Positions 1 to 12,254 of a stretch of 64,000 bases of DNA are shown in pieces. The stretch covers positions 19,891-83,890 of the forward strand of contig RHPI01002656.1 of NCBI GenBank assembly GCA_009103225.1, in the 5' to 3' direction. Position numbers and translations under genes: made by a program. The notes beneath the pieces are model-generated. The model worked only from the letters and a program-made list of their open reading frames with translations. It had not been told where the DNA came from and ran no database searches. Each line of letters starts with the position of its first letter. The first letter of the stretch is position 1. The DNA comes from Chlorokybus atmophyticus (lineage: Eukaryota > Streptophyta > Chlorokybophyceae > Chlorokybales > Chlorokybaceae).

Positions 1-74
1 AGGGGGGGAGGGACGCGTTCTCAATACCGATGTGCATCCCTATATACCAACAACATGTTCATGACTACTTGCAG

Positions 75-2936
75 CGGGAAGGGCCGGTGCGGCGGTGACG
101 AGTGCGAGTGTTTCCCCGCGTGGAGTGGTCGCGACTGCTCCATCCCTTCCTGCCCAAATGGCTGCAATGGCAAGGGGCTGTGCCTCCCCATTGGGATCTG
201 CATGTGCGATCGGGTAAGTAAGCACAACAAACTACTTAGTATTGAACCATCATACCAACACCCGACCTCGGTGAAAGGTAGAACATTTACAATGATAGCA
301 GCAATTTGTGCATATGAACGTGGCTGCTATTGTTCATGATCATCTTTTATACATACATATCTGTGACATTTTTTACACCGTTGCAACTATAGCTGTCAAC
401 AATGGTGCAACTGCAAGCCTTGATTAGAATGCTGTGTGACAATATTAGTAATCTATCCTTATTCCTACATACCTACCTGCTAGCTACAACAGAGAAGCTT
501 GTGGTTGCGAGTAGGAGAAGTGCTGGCTTACCGCACAGCGAAAATGTTGTTGGAAATACTGACACCAGCGCGAGCTCTTGCATGAGGCTATGTGGATGTC
601 ACTGACTTTTGATGTCATTGATCATGCAGGGTTGGGTGGGAGCGGACTGCGGGGTGGACGAGGCGGAGGTGCGCACGCCCGCGGTGCTCGAGCGCCTCGG
701 GGCGCCCTTCTCCAACACCACGCGCTTCGAACCCGAGCTTGAGATAGTGAGCAGGCCGTTTAGACTTGTGATATTCCTGTTGTGGGGGGTTGTGGGGTGT
801 TGTTGACTGATGTTTGTTGCTGCTGTTGTGTGTGCTCAGGCGATGACGGCAAGGGGTGTGAGGCAGTACCCACGCGCGCTGTGCAAGACGCGGGCCTGCT
901 CGACTGCATGGGCGGCCGCTCTCTCACCCATCATCAACTTCCTCCCAAAGGAGGACAACTTCTTCGGAGCGAAGGTAGTCTGTAAGGAGCTGCTACGCAT
1001 GCATGTGTTAGCAATATTGTTGTTGTGAGCGCATGCCAGCATGCGGTGCATGTGACTGTACGTGCGTGCGCACGTGTGTCACCACATGCACTTGTATGCC
1101 CCCACCCAAATACACAAGGGCAAGTGCGCGTGGGGGTGCGGAAGTGCGTGTGGGCATGCGCGAGTATGTGTAATTGTACATGTGCACTCAAGTATGTGGG
1201 TGCGTGCATGTGTCTGCCTGCATGTGCGTTTGCATTCGCATGTTCGTGTGCATGTACTAGCCTGTTGTACGCATGCAATGCACAGCGCACTCGTTGGTCC
1301 TTCACATGTATCATGTGCAACACTTGCAACATACCCACTGCCATGCTCCCTTGTTCAGATAGTGAGTTCAAACCCTTCCTGGCCACCATACGCCACGTGT
1401 GCAATTGTGAGCAGCGCCAAGCAGCTGGTACGCATACGCTAGCAGCATATCTACTCGTGTCACCCTTTCAATATCAACAACATCATCCTTGGCAGGTGCG
1501 GGGCTGGAGCCACGAGGGCGAGGAGGAGCCCCCACGCCTCCTCTCAGCAGCGTGGTCCGCTGAGGGCCACGGCAAGGAGATTGACGTGCATGACATGGTG
1601 CTGCGCTTTGACAATGCCCCCACACAAGGGTGAGAGATGAAACATGTTGGGCTAACACGTTGTGCACAAGTTAGCCCAACATGTCGTTGGCACGTGTTGG
1701 GCACACATTGTGCATATGCGCACAAGCGTGGCATTGGTGTGTTAGCCCAACATGTTGTAGGCACACGTTATGCATGTGTTGTGCACGTTCGCGCAAGGCT
1801 GTGGCATTGATGCCGATGTTGTTGCTTTCCCCTTAAGCTATGAGAGGTTTACCGGGCGGCGGACAACGCACCGTCTCGTGAGCCACGAGTACGCACGGAT
1901 GGTGTACTCGATGCTTGGGGCGGAGACGGTTGTGGACGACCGCACGAAGAGCGTTGTCACACCCTCTACATGGTGGGCGGGGGGCTACCCGACTGTTGAA
2001 AGGGTACGTATACATGGCATGTCTTACTCGTTTCACATCCATATGCTCTTGTTGGAGTGGATGGCAACAACAGATTGCTCACAGTGAGTTTGCCTCATAT
2101 GTCCCTCAGGTGACATACATCATGTCCACGCCGCCAACTGGTAGCTCAGAGCAGTTGCGCCCGCCAGACCCGCACGCGTATACGCCGTTCCCGGAGATCT
2201 TCCCTGGCAACAAGTACGCAAGCCAAGCTAATGTTGCCAATGTTGAGCAGACGCACGTGGTGTGTCAATGGCCTGACTTTGCACGCAACCGTGACCTTGA
2301 GTGTGTGCCTCTTCTAGGCACGTGTTGCTCTCACCGATGTTCTTGAGGCGCGTAACGGAGGTGCACGCACGGGTGGCGTCCATCGTGCGATCGCAGGGAT
2401 ACGGGTGCTACAAGGGGCCCCCGCGCACGCTCTCACCGCTCCTCATCGCCACAGTGCTCTCACTACAGGTGCACCACGACTTTTCTCTTTTTGACACGCA
2501 CTCCATGTGGTACATACTGTATCTGTCCAATGTTTGGCACCATGCCATGCACCCCCGTTTGTTGCACACTGCAACTCTGTCACTGGTGCCAACTTGGGTG
2601 GTTCAGTCATATCTGAACACTTGACGCTGCGGGTGGTTGACGTGATGGTACACGCAGGTGTGTGGGTCAGTAGATGTGTATGGTGCGGCCGTGGGCGGGC
2701 CGAAGGTGTTCACGCCGGGGCACCGGCGGCACGACGGCGGGGCTAAGGTGTATGGCGCGGCCACAAACCGACGAGGAGCAGCAGCGGAGTCGCGCCGCGG
2801 CGACTGCTGCTACTACGACGAGGGCTATTTCAACGACATCAACTATGCACCCGACTCCCAGATTTGCGACGACCTCACGTGCCGCCACCTGATGCGGTTC
2901 CTCGTGGAAACGGGCCGGGTGAAGGCTTACTTGTAG
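75..2936 (+). CDS. EGF-like / GT29 sialyltransferase-like glycosyltransferase (5' partial)
   Basis: Exons: <75-213, 630-746, 840-974, 1359-1427, 1496-1629, 1838-2003, 2110-2213, 2348-2468, 2658-2936 (TAG), giving at least 420 residues. The first visible exon follows an acceptor at 71-74 in mid codon, so the start lies upstream. The N-terminal part is a Cys-rich EGF-like module (CSGKGRCGGDECECFPAW, then CPNGCNGKG). A GT29 catalytic domain follows. Sialyl motif L is split over exons 4-6: CAIVSSAKQL, HDMVLRFDNAPTQG and YERFTGRRTTHR. Motif S is GYGCYKGPPRTLSP with VCGSVDVYGA. The family transfers sialic acid or a similar nonulosonate from a CMP-sugar in the Golgi lumen. The acceptor at 1838 was chosen because it restores the YE..xGRRTTHR part of motif L in phase. 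The C-terminal HLMRFLVE could be motif VS, but its His-Glu spacing is not the usual one. Donor and acceptor sugars in algae are unknown. Confidence 0.88.
1642..1757. repeat. Intronic inverted plus direct repeat
   Basis: The arms at 1642-1656 and 1670-1684 are perfect 15-base inverted repeats around a 13-base loop. A third copy of the right arm sits at 1741-1757, followed by a diverged copy of the sequence after the first right arm. The whole array lies inside the GT29 intron 1630-1837. Confidence 0.85.
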
Positions 2937-3632
2937 CATGTTGGTGTAGAGACAGTGGAGTTGTGGCTTGAAGGCAGTAGTGGGATACTAGCTCTAACTT
3001 ACCTGTGCACTTTGGTAGTCTCCATGAGAGCACTCATTGTCGCATGCTCAAATTACTCTTCAGTGTAAATGAGAAGAAGGTCATCAATATCAGTGACTGC
3101 TCCATGTGGTGGGCTCGGTTTCCAGGCAGCAAACAGCAGCACTGCTTTACATAAGACTAATCAAGGATATATGCGGTGCACTGGGGATGGATACCGATCA
3201 TAAAAGAAGCGCAGTGGGGTGACTTCTTGCATACAGTATCCCCAAGAGTAGTGGTTGATGACTCCATCCTTAATGTGTGACTGTGCCATCTGCTTTTTTG
3301 CATTGACTCGACAGAACATGCTGTGGGCAATGTTCACTAACAACTGCATCACAATTGCTTAGGCATGCACACACCACCTGTAGTCTCACCTGGTTGGTGC
3401 TGGAACTCAGGGCTGAACAAACTGATGACAGCTTGAGTTGGCACTCTTTGTTGTCAACATCCATGAAAACAGCAGTGAGGCAAAGGCAACAAAACGATAC
3501 TTCAACTGTTTCTGTTCGGTACACCATGTATATAACATCGCAGCAATGCCTGTACAACTGCCTAGGTAGCAATGAGTAACACATGAATGGCTTAGGCATC
3601 ATCATGTCACCATGCAACCAACCTGCATGGCT

Positions 3633-6600
3633 TCATGCAGCTTGCGATGCCAGCCACTGGTCTACAAGCTTCTCCAAAGACGTGAGCGGCAATGCACCGC
3701 TCCCAAGTATGAGATCGTGGAACGCTTTGATATCAAACCTGTCCTTGAGCTGCTGCTCCGCGCGGTGCCGCAGCTCCCACAGCTTCAGCTCCCCGATCTT
3801 GTACGACAGGGCCTGGCCGGGCAACACCATGTAGCGGTCGATCTCGGCAATGACGTCCGCCTCACCCATCGCGCAATTTGCTGAAAAGTACTCAAGCGCC
3901 TCATCGCGTGTCCAGCCCAAATCGTGCAGGCCCGTGTCGACAACCAGACGCACCGCGCGCATCATCTCGGTAACAAGCCGCCCAAAGTCCTGTAGCCGAT
4001 CGCCAAACACAATTTGGATGCGACATTCATAACCAAGGCAGCTAAGTATTGTTGGAGAGCATGCGGGTGCGACAAACTTGCTGCAGGGCACTCACCTGAT
4101 AAGGGTCCTGGTAGAAGCCCATCTCGATGCCAAACCTTTCAGTGTACAGTCCCCAGCCTTCCACATATCCAGTGCAGAACTCTTGCACCTGAGTCAAAGA
4201 TTTACTTGTTTGAACGACTGCTGTTAAGCACACAGCAGCAGTTCACAACACCACGCATGCAAACCATCTTGCACAACCAAACCAAGCGCACACAAATGCA
4301 CTGTACTGCAAACATGACGCACCTGCTTTCGCGCTCGAGGCAGGTTGGGCAATTCCTGAGCAACAGCAATCTGAAGGTGATGCCCTGGGACAGCCTCGTG
4401 CAGCGCAATGCTCTCCATGACGTACTTGACGCGTGTCTCATACTTGTAGGTGCTTGCATAGAAGATGCCTGCGCACATAACTTCTGGTCAATGTGTGTTG
4501 CGGTGTGGAAAGACAATCATACATACGACCATGTGCAGGTTGCACCTGGTCGAGAACGGTCCTCTGGTGGCGGGTAATAGTGCGCAGGCGGACTGTTCTT
4601 CTCGCTGCCAGTAATAACAGCCTTGGTCAATTGTGCGTTCTACACACACGCAGTAACCAAAGAAAGTATACTGCCCTGATGACTGTTGAACGGCTCAGTC
4701 AGGCTACATACCGGAAGGGCTCAACAGCACGAATCTCAAAATCCGACTTGGGCAGAACACCGAAATAGTCCTTGAGCTTGGATTTGGATATCTCCAAGAT
4801 GTCTCTGTAGCCCTGTGAAATCAACAGAGCATCATGCGGCTGAAGCAACAGTTGGCCATGGCGTTACAACAAGCAGTTCTGTTTTACCTGCAAAATCTCG
4901 TCAGGGCTCTTGGGAGCATGCTGAGGGTCTGCCTTGGTGGCTTCCATGAACTCTTTCAACGTGCCATCGAAGTTCAGCTTGCTTTTGATCCCCTCCATGT
5001 CATCCTGCACGCAACCACCAATGTTGTAGCACACCATGAGCAGACAGCTGCACTCAGTAGGCACTGTTAGCTAGTACGACCATCATGTAGGACTGCTAGA
5101 GGCTAGCATTAATGGTGATCCTATTCAGTAAATGCCATCGTGCAAATAGCAGAGTCGGTGAGTGCATACCCTGATGCGCGCTACTTCTTTGAGACCCTTC
5201 TCGTGCACCTCAGCTGCGGTGAGAGGTAGTGAAGTGTAATATTGCACCGCATCAGCGTAGATTTCCCTACCTGCAGCAGAGTTGATGATAAACCAAAGTA
5301 AGCATTACGACTGGACCAGATTGGAAATGCAACCCACAGCCACAACATTGTATGGGTGCAACGTTGCAAGGAATACTGCGCCAGAGACCCTGTTCCAAGA
5401 CAGGACCAACAGCAGCGGTGCGTGAATAGGACTTCAGGCTGACAGCAGAACCCATTCCAAGATACACCAACAGCTGTGCGTAATCTTACCATGCTCCCAA
5501 CCAATAATCCCCGCAGTGTCTCTAGCATGAGGCGCATACTCTGTCTCCAAGAAGTTCGCAAGCTTCTCATAAGCAGGCTTCACCTGCTTGTCAACAAGCC
5601 AAATGTGATGAGACTGGACTCGTGACATCCTGACTGTCAACGCCAGTCTGTGTCAAAAGCGTCAGCAGCTGTGTCCACGCGCTGTTACTCCCATATGAGT
5701 CAACACAGCCAACCACTACTACATCCTGTGAGCTGTCATTCAGTGTGCGGCTTCATCCAAGAATACTAAGTGCCCACCTCAGTGTCAATGACTTCAAGGA
5801 TCTCCTCTGCTGGGACGTTGAGTTTCTCAAACTTCGGTGCTGCTGCTGTGTAAATGGGGCTTTCATTGGCGGGGCACAGCTGCGCTCGGCACTGCCCTAC
5901 AAGAGCCTCCACAGTTGGCGGAGGCTGCGTCCTTTTGTTTGTGATCCCAGCTCGGAAAGCCTCAATGATTTGATCAGCCTGAACAACGTGGGCACACACA
6001 TTGCTGCACTGCAACAGGCAATTTTCATGCACATAGCATGCCTGGAAAATGCTTCTCAAGGGTTCAACACACTGCACTCTGTGTGTATGCAATGGCTCAT
6101 CTTGACGAGAACATAGCAGGAGTTTATAACTGAGTTCCAGCGGATGAACACATGTGTTGACGATAACAGCAGAGCAGCGCACCAGTTTTGAAAAGGCTTT
6201 CAGTCTCTTGATGAAGTCCTGGCAGTCTTTCTCATTATGGAACGGGTGGAAGGACGGGAGCTGGGGAAGCATGAGGTGAGGACCGAACAGCTGCATGGCG
6301 GGCGTCTCATACGCCTCCAGGATGATCAGAGCTTTCAGCTTTAACCGCAGCATGTCTTTCAGGTACAGCAGGTTCTGCAGCTCCGATGGAGGGCACTCGT
6401 CCTCAGGAATCTAAGCACAACAGCCAGCAGTCATCAGATTATCATGAAACACAGTGTTTCATACAAGACGACTGTTTGACAGCTGCATTGCAAGTGCTGA
6501 TGCCAGCCAATGCACGTTCATCTTTAGGGGATCGCAGTGCATTGCATCTTCAAAGCACAGCGGCTGCTGCGCGTCGCGGCTGTTCAATATGCAAACGATG

Positions 6601-6927
6601 GCTGCACAAGTATATGTGCACTCGCCTGCTCAACCTTGGCAAGTGTGTCGGTGAAAAACTTCTGTATGGCATCATGCTTCTCCTTTGACAGGTCCCCAAG
6701 GGAGTCGTTGAAGCTGTTGGCGGCAAGGACGAGCGGTTAGGAGCTGCCACACATGCATTGCCATGATGGCGTACATTGCAGCAAGCTTACCGGTAGTCAC
6801 CAATGATGGTGGCGCTGAATGGGTCAGCCTCCATGCTGTAGTCCCAAACATGGGCATATGTCTCCCATATTTGCTTCACCAAGCCTTCGGCATTAGCTGG
6901 CATATCGGGCTCCACACTTGGCTCCAT
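3633..6927 (-). CDS. DUF885 family putative zinc-dependent hydrolase
   Basis: Exons in plus coordinates: 3633-3989 (stop), 4096-4188, 4323-4468, 4546-4604, 4712-4812, 4888-5004, 5170-5270, 5490-5583, 5778-5978, 6183-6410, 6635-6713, 6791-6927; 570 residues, phases consistent. DUF885 (PF05960) hallmarks are present: DPFSATIIGDYR near the N terminus; an ALHEAVPGHHLQ metallopeptidase-like HExxxGHH site; GYVEGWGLYTERFGIEMGFY; and the C-terminal LVVDTGLHDLGW and RYMVLPGQALSYKIGELK. Bacterial relatives are annotated as uncharacterised or peptidase-like; the substrate is unknown. The first in-frame ATG is at 6927. The reading frame stays open to about 6987 (an acidic stretch), and a transit-peptide exon further upstream cannot be excluded. 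The gene is head to head with GrpE, whose ATG is 356 bp away. Confidence 0.88.
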
Positions 6928-7282
6928 CTTGCGCTCCTTTTCCTCTACCTTCTTGACGTCCGCCTCGTCCGCCTCGTCCGCCTCCACCGTCTCTCCACCG
7001 CCTCAACCACCTTGCCAAGCAGAAGCTGCATGCACAGTGCAGTGCACCCAGTAGAAGCGGAAACAGCAGAAGCGAAAGATTTTATAAAGCAATCTCGAAG
7101 CCGGTCCTTACTCGCTGTGTCCTGCAACCAGTCTACCACGATAGCACGTACAGCCAAATGTGTGACGCTTCCAGAACGCTTTCAGTGGCTTTTCCCGCGC
7201 AGCAGAAGCCAGATTGTAAAGTGGCTAGGTAGCAGTGTGCGGCGGTAACGCTGGTGGTGGTGTGTCCGGGGTGAGGGTGACC

Positions 7283-9368
7283 ATGGCGGCGGCGGCGGCG
7301 ACGACGGTGTTGTCGAGGTCGGCTTCGGCCAGTACGACGCAGGTGGTTGTGAACAGGCAGACCGCGCCTGTTGCAGCTGGCCGTGCTGTTGTGCGTGTTG
7401 CTCCCTCCGCCCGTGCTGTGCTGCGCACTGCTGGCGCCGCCCAGCCTCTGCATGCTAGGCACTCAGGTTCTGCTTCAAGGCGTCCCAGGCGTGTACGTGC
7501 TTCCGCTTCCGTGTCTGAAGAGACAGAGAAGGTGAGGCAGCTTCTCGTGTCTTCCACCAACTTTTCTTGTGTCGTGACCTTCAGCTTATAACCTCAGCAA
7601 GCAAGTTCTTGAGCTGATTGCGAGGGTTTGACCGGTCTGTGGGTTCTGTTTAAGCGCTTTGCTTCAAGTTGTTGCAGCGTCTTGCCGAGCAAGTCCTTAC
7701 TGTGCATGCATGCAAGTTTGCACGTCAGACTGCTTGACTTTGCATGAGAATTGGTCATGACCTGGACCTGAGGTGCACTGCGTTCATTCTAGTCGAGGCA
7801 TGAACTCGTGATGTAACAGAAGGAGAACGATGACGTTTCTGGAGTTGAAACACAGGAGCCCGTTGCACCAGGCGCATCCAAGGTTTGTTCTAGGGGGATC
7901 ATCGTGATTGGCACGTGTGCTGGTGCAAAACGGGCATGCTTGTTGTTTGTCAGCTGTTGTTGCTATATCAATATTACTACTGCAGTTGCTGAGTTGTCTG
8001 ATGAGCAGGGTGGTGACCTCTTGCAAAGGGTTAGCCAAGCCGTGCAAGAGGGTAATGTAGACGATGCTGTCGTGCAAGAAACAACTGCTCTTGTGGATGC
8101 GGAGCTTGCTGCTTTGGAGAACACTGCAGCAAACGCGACTGCTAAGGTGCATGGCCGAGTTGGGTTTGAGTGTGCTGCGGGGTCGTGTTCCTGCGTGCAA
8201 GTCGCATGTGGCGTCGCTTGCTGTCTCTCAACCTTCCAAGACTCAGAGGATATTTGCTTATGCTCGGCATATCAATCCAAGCACGTGCATGCACGGCATG
8301 AAAACAGCTAAGCCTTATGTCTGTGCCCTGTCCACATGGCGTACAGCCGTTAGCTCTCTTTAAGCGAGTAGTCTTGGAGTCGTGGTGGCCACGCAAGAGG
8401 CAGCTGGTGTGCTGTGCCTTGAGTTGCAATGACATGATTCAGTATGCGCTCAGTGCAATTGCCACAGAAGTTGGTGGCTTGCTACCGTGGTTCAGTGGGG
8501 TGTACTGCACTTGGCGCACGTGCTTTGTTTGTGTTGCCGCAGCTATGCATGCGGTCCTTGATTGCAAGTTTTTATTGCATTATGGCATGGTCAGTGGCAC
8601 TACTTTGTGCATAGTGTAGTACGTTCAATGCACGTTGCCAGTGGTGGGATTACATGCAGTACACATTTTCAAGCAGTTCATTGTACTGGTTGAATGGTTT
8701 TGAATTCATCATTGGTAACCAGGCGACCAATCTTGAGGCCGAGCTGAGCAAGACCAAAGACGCCTTGGTCAGGCTGACAGCAGATTTTGACAACTTCAGG
8801 AAAAGGTCTGCAAGGGAGAAAGATGACATGCGCGTCACTGTGAAAGGTACGCTTATCAACTCAAAGCCTGCGCAGCATGTGTTTGCTGCGTGCTGCTCGC
8901 CTCATGGACATGTACTCTCTGTATTGCTGTTTGGCAGCTAGTTTGTCGGTTATGCTATGCATGTAGCAACAAAAGCATCTCCCTTGTTACATGACAGGTG
9001 ATGTCATCGAGTCGCTGCTGCCCATGATGGACCTGTTTCAGCTGGCAAAGAATAGCGTGAAGGTGGAGAACGAGCGCGAGGAGAAGATTGCAAACAGCTA
9101 CCAGAGCATCTACACACAAGTGCTCGACATCATGAAGAAGCTTGGCCTAGAGCAGGTGCCCACCGCTGGCCAGCCCTTCAACCCTGAAGTGCACGACGCG
9201 ATTATGCGCGAGCCCTCAGATCAGTACCCCGAAGACACTGTCATTGAGGAGTTCCGCGCGGGTTACACTAATAATGGCAGGCTCCTGCGTCCCGCCATGG
9301 TGAAGGTCTCCATGGGCCCTGCTGAGCCTGCAGCTGAAGAGGCTGCTCAGGAAGAGGCCAGTGCTTAG
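7283..9368 (+). CDS. grpE: GrpE nucleotide exchange factor, chloroplast-type
   Basis: Exons: 7283-7531, 7820-7882, 7994-8146, 8723-8846, 8998-9368 (TAG); 319 residues. GrpE releases ADP from Hsp70/DnaK and resets the chaperone cycle. The ATG at 7283 opens an Ala/Ser/Arg/Val-rich plastid-type transit peptide of about 80 residues with almost no acidic residues. An acidic linker follows, then the long GrpE coiled coil (LSKTKDALVRLTADFDNFRKR). The C-terminal beta domain includes the signature FNPEVHDAIMREPSDQYPE and VIEEFRAGYTNNGRLLRPAM. The family identification is secure. Plastid rather than mitochondrial targeting is inferred from the transit peptide composition. The third exon (7994-8146) is weakly conserved linker; its acceptor TGAG was chosen by phase. 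Confidence 0.93.
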
Positions 9369-10573
9369 ACCTGTCTACTGAGCAAGTGAGCTTTGGGCGT
9401 GTTGTGCACAGGCGTTTGCCTAGTTGGAAGGGTGCTTTGGGGGGGTTGCTTGAAGATGTGCGTTGTTTAGAACAGGTGTTCTGCTATGTTATTGTGCAGG
9501 AGAGTTGTTGCAGTCGCAGGGGCTGTTAGTAACAGTTAGCTACTGCACCAGTTTTTGGCGATTTCGAGATGTGGTGTATCTATCAATATTCCAGGCTTGC
9601 ATGCATGTTGCAACCTGGAGACTGCATGCATGCGCAGGCTTGTCGTTATGGTCACAAATGAATGGTTGCTGCAACAAGCATGTTGCATCATATATGCGGA
9701 GTGCATGTGTCGCAAACGATATACCACATGGAGGTAGCAAATCGCGCCTGGCGTAACTAGTAGTGCCATGAAGGTTCAAGTCCTACATGAAACACCTCAC
9801 AAGTAGATAGATGCATCTCTTCGCTTGCCCTTTGCATTGGCTGTATGATGTAAGTACAGCTTTCCTGTTGTGGCCTGCGCATGTATGTTTATTGTATGCA
9901 CACGCATTCAGCAAGTTGTGTACTCTTGTTTTGGGGGCTAGGGGTAGTGGAGTTAGCGTAGGCATATAGCCTGGCGGTTGTAATAGAATGTTGGGTATGT
10001 GTTGATTGTGTACTCTTGTTTTGGGGGCTAGGGGTAGTGGAGTTAGCGTAGGCATATAGCCTGGCGGTTGTAATAGAATGTTGGGTATGTGTTGATGACT
10101 GCGTGCATGCATACTGATCATGTAGCAACAGCGTGCGTATCCCCATTCTGCGCATGTCCTATGTCCTAGCACCGCGTACTCACCAAAGCTGAAGCATACC
10201 ATACGCTTCAAAGTGATTGTTCACGAGGTAACTGTGCCTGCTTTGACCTTGTGTGTGTTGTTGCTGTGCCGCCAAGTTGTATCCTCCTCACTAAGGTAGT
10301 AGTACCAAGTTATAAGGGAGACCATAGCGAGCTTTGTGTGCTGCGCCGACGCATATCCCACGCGGCGGTCACATGCATATGGCGCTTCAGCACGGCGGTG
10401 GCGGCGGCGGCATGTCTAGCTGGGTGATCTCCCACGCGTCATTACCCTTGGTTGACTTTGGCGTCAGTCGCTTGCATACAGCATGCAGAGATAGGCAGAG
10501 GCGGCACTCGCCCACGACGCTCGCACCTGCACCTACGTCGCCGCCGCCCCAGCCGCTTGAATGCTTCGCCGGT
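9369..10573. other. Intergenic region between GrpE and unknown gene
   Basis: About 1.2 kb with no supported gene. It holds the 3' flank of GrpE, a 90-bp tandem duplication (9916-10096) and the promoter of the next gene. Several short ORFs here are not supported by family resemblance or splice sites. Confidence 0.6.
9916..10096. repeat. 90-bp tandem duplication, two essentially identical copies
   Basis: Copy 1 is 9916-10005 and copy 2 is 10006-10095. They read identically through the G-rich core (gggggctaggggtagtggag) and the ttgtaatagaatgttggg segment. Identity implies a recent duplication. The unit is 90 bases, so it keeps any reading frame, but no gene is supported here. Confidence 0.92.
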
Positions 10574-12060
10574 ATGGGCAAAGCCGGCAACAAGAAGGCG
10601 GCCGCCAGGAAGAAGCAGCCCGCCTCTGCCAGTAGCAATGGCTACGCCAGCAAGAAGGCGGAGGAGATCAAAGCACAGGTGTTCCAGTACCAGATGCTCG
10701 TGTGGGACTCTGTCTTTGACCGCTGCTGCACGTAAGCTTTTAAGTGAAGCGATCATGCTGTCACATTCGTTGATACATTATTGTTCCAATCACCATCACA
10801 AGTTTGGTAAGTTGAAACTAGGATTATGTGTGGGTCTTGTGTCTAGCAACAAAGTGATTGCATTGTGCAGGGAACCAGAGCGAGCGCGGCAGATTGCTGC
10901 ATGTGCCAAGAGTGGACAGGAGAGGCATGGTCGCGGTTGTGTGCTGTGGTCGGAAAAGGTGAGAGTCTCTCTCATCATTTACACGGTCATGCGCTTGTGA
11001 CAGTACTCTCTGCGGGTGCGCATGCATGAGTGCGTGTTTGCTTGTGCGTAAATACTGCGCGCATGCATGGAGCCTGTGCCTGCGCTTGTGTTTGGTGGTC
11101 ATGGCAATCTGCAAGCAACGAACGTGACCGTTTACCAACACCATGTTGCTTTGTCACTTACTGGCACAACTTGATTGCACCATCACAAATTCTGCATGTA
11201 TACACACTACTCGCATCATCAGCAAGATGTCCACCAGGTGGTCCAATGTCCATCCTAGGTGGTGAGCGCGGTGCGAGGGGGTTCCGGCGCAGGCTTCGGG
11301 TCATCGGCAAAGCAAACACGGATCACAGATGCAGACGACGTGAAGGTCGAGTCCACAAGCACCTCAGTCTCATACCTTCCCCGTGCCTGCTTCGCTCCTA
11401 ACAGTCAAGACTCGGTACGGGTTCATCAGCCACTAAAATACTGTTATTCGCAACAACAAAGCCACATGTACTCATGTGTTTGTTGTGAACTAGGAGTTAG
11501 CTTTGCCTCCTGAGCTGCGAGCTGCGGCCGGGCTCGATGCATGGCGCATGAACGCATTGATGGCGGACAAGCCAATAGAGGAGGTTGCGGAGGACGCCTA
11601 TGGGGAGGCGCCGTATGATGAGGAAGTGGGGGAGTTTGTACTTCTCGTCGCCATTGAGGCAAGTGTTGTCATTGTCGTTGTCGTCATTGTCGTTGCTTAT
11701 GTTGTTGTTGTTTTGTTGTCTGGCAGTGTTGTTGGTGTTGTGACGAAACAACAGTAACATGTACTTGTTGGGACTTCCATCACAATGATGAACAGTTGGT
11801 GCTGTTGTGACACAACACGTTGTTGGCGGCACTTGGCGCCACAACAACAACATCATCAAGCGTCAATGACAATCCCTACTCTCACTGTGCGCGTCTCTCT
11901 GACATACCCCATGCTCCTCTCACAGGTGAATGGGGAGAAGGATGCAACCGTGCTTGGAGCGGATGTAGTCTGGGGCACCACTGATGCCGACGGCAGCGTG
12001 TCAGCACTGAAAGTGCGGGGCCTAGACGAACTGTTAGCGCAGAGCCCAGAGGAAGAATGA
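10574..12060 (+). CDS. Unknown protein with Lys/Ala-rich N terminus
   Basis: Exons: 10574-10731, 10871-10958, 11259-11414, 11494-11658, 11926-12060 (TGA); 233 residues, phases consistent. I do not recognise the family. The protein starts MGKAGNKKAAARKKQ, a basic stretch. A conserved-looking helical segment follows (VFQYQMLVWDSVFDRCCTE, then ARQIAACAKSGQERHGRGC), then a low-complexity middle. The C-terminal half is acidic (LPPELRAAAGLDAWR, EEVGEFVLLVAIEVNGEK). There is no signal peptide or membrane segment. The start was chosen at the short basic ATG; an in-frame upstream frame stays open from about 10334 but is probably 5'UTR. The fourth intron (11659-11925) has a GC donor, needed to keep the frame. 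The gene converges on the MORN-filamin gene, with 194 bp between stop codons. Confidence 0.7.
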
Positions 12061-12254
12061 GCACGCATAGCACATGGCAATCACCAACAACAACTTTGCA
12101 CATTTTGTGATAACTGTCATGAGTATGAACAGTATCATCGGTATCTCTGTTGCTGCCACAACGCCGACTTGCACGGTTGAATATTCTGTGCAATAAGTAT
12201 CACTTTCGTACTGATTCAACATGCGTGTACAACAATCTGTGTATAACACTGAAG

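Noticed and set aside
1770-1837. Continuation of the GT29 exon upstream of 1838, reading GIDADVVAFPLSYE.
   Set aside because: Joining from donor 1629 to the acceptor-like AG near 1787-1788 gives a stop within four codons; the acceptor at 1837 restores motif L exactly.
9770-9785. GGTTCAAGTCC, a match to a tRNA B box.
   Set aside because: Flanking bases do not form a T-stem, and no acceptor or anticodon stem is found in the preceding 60 bases.
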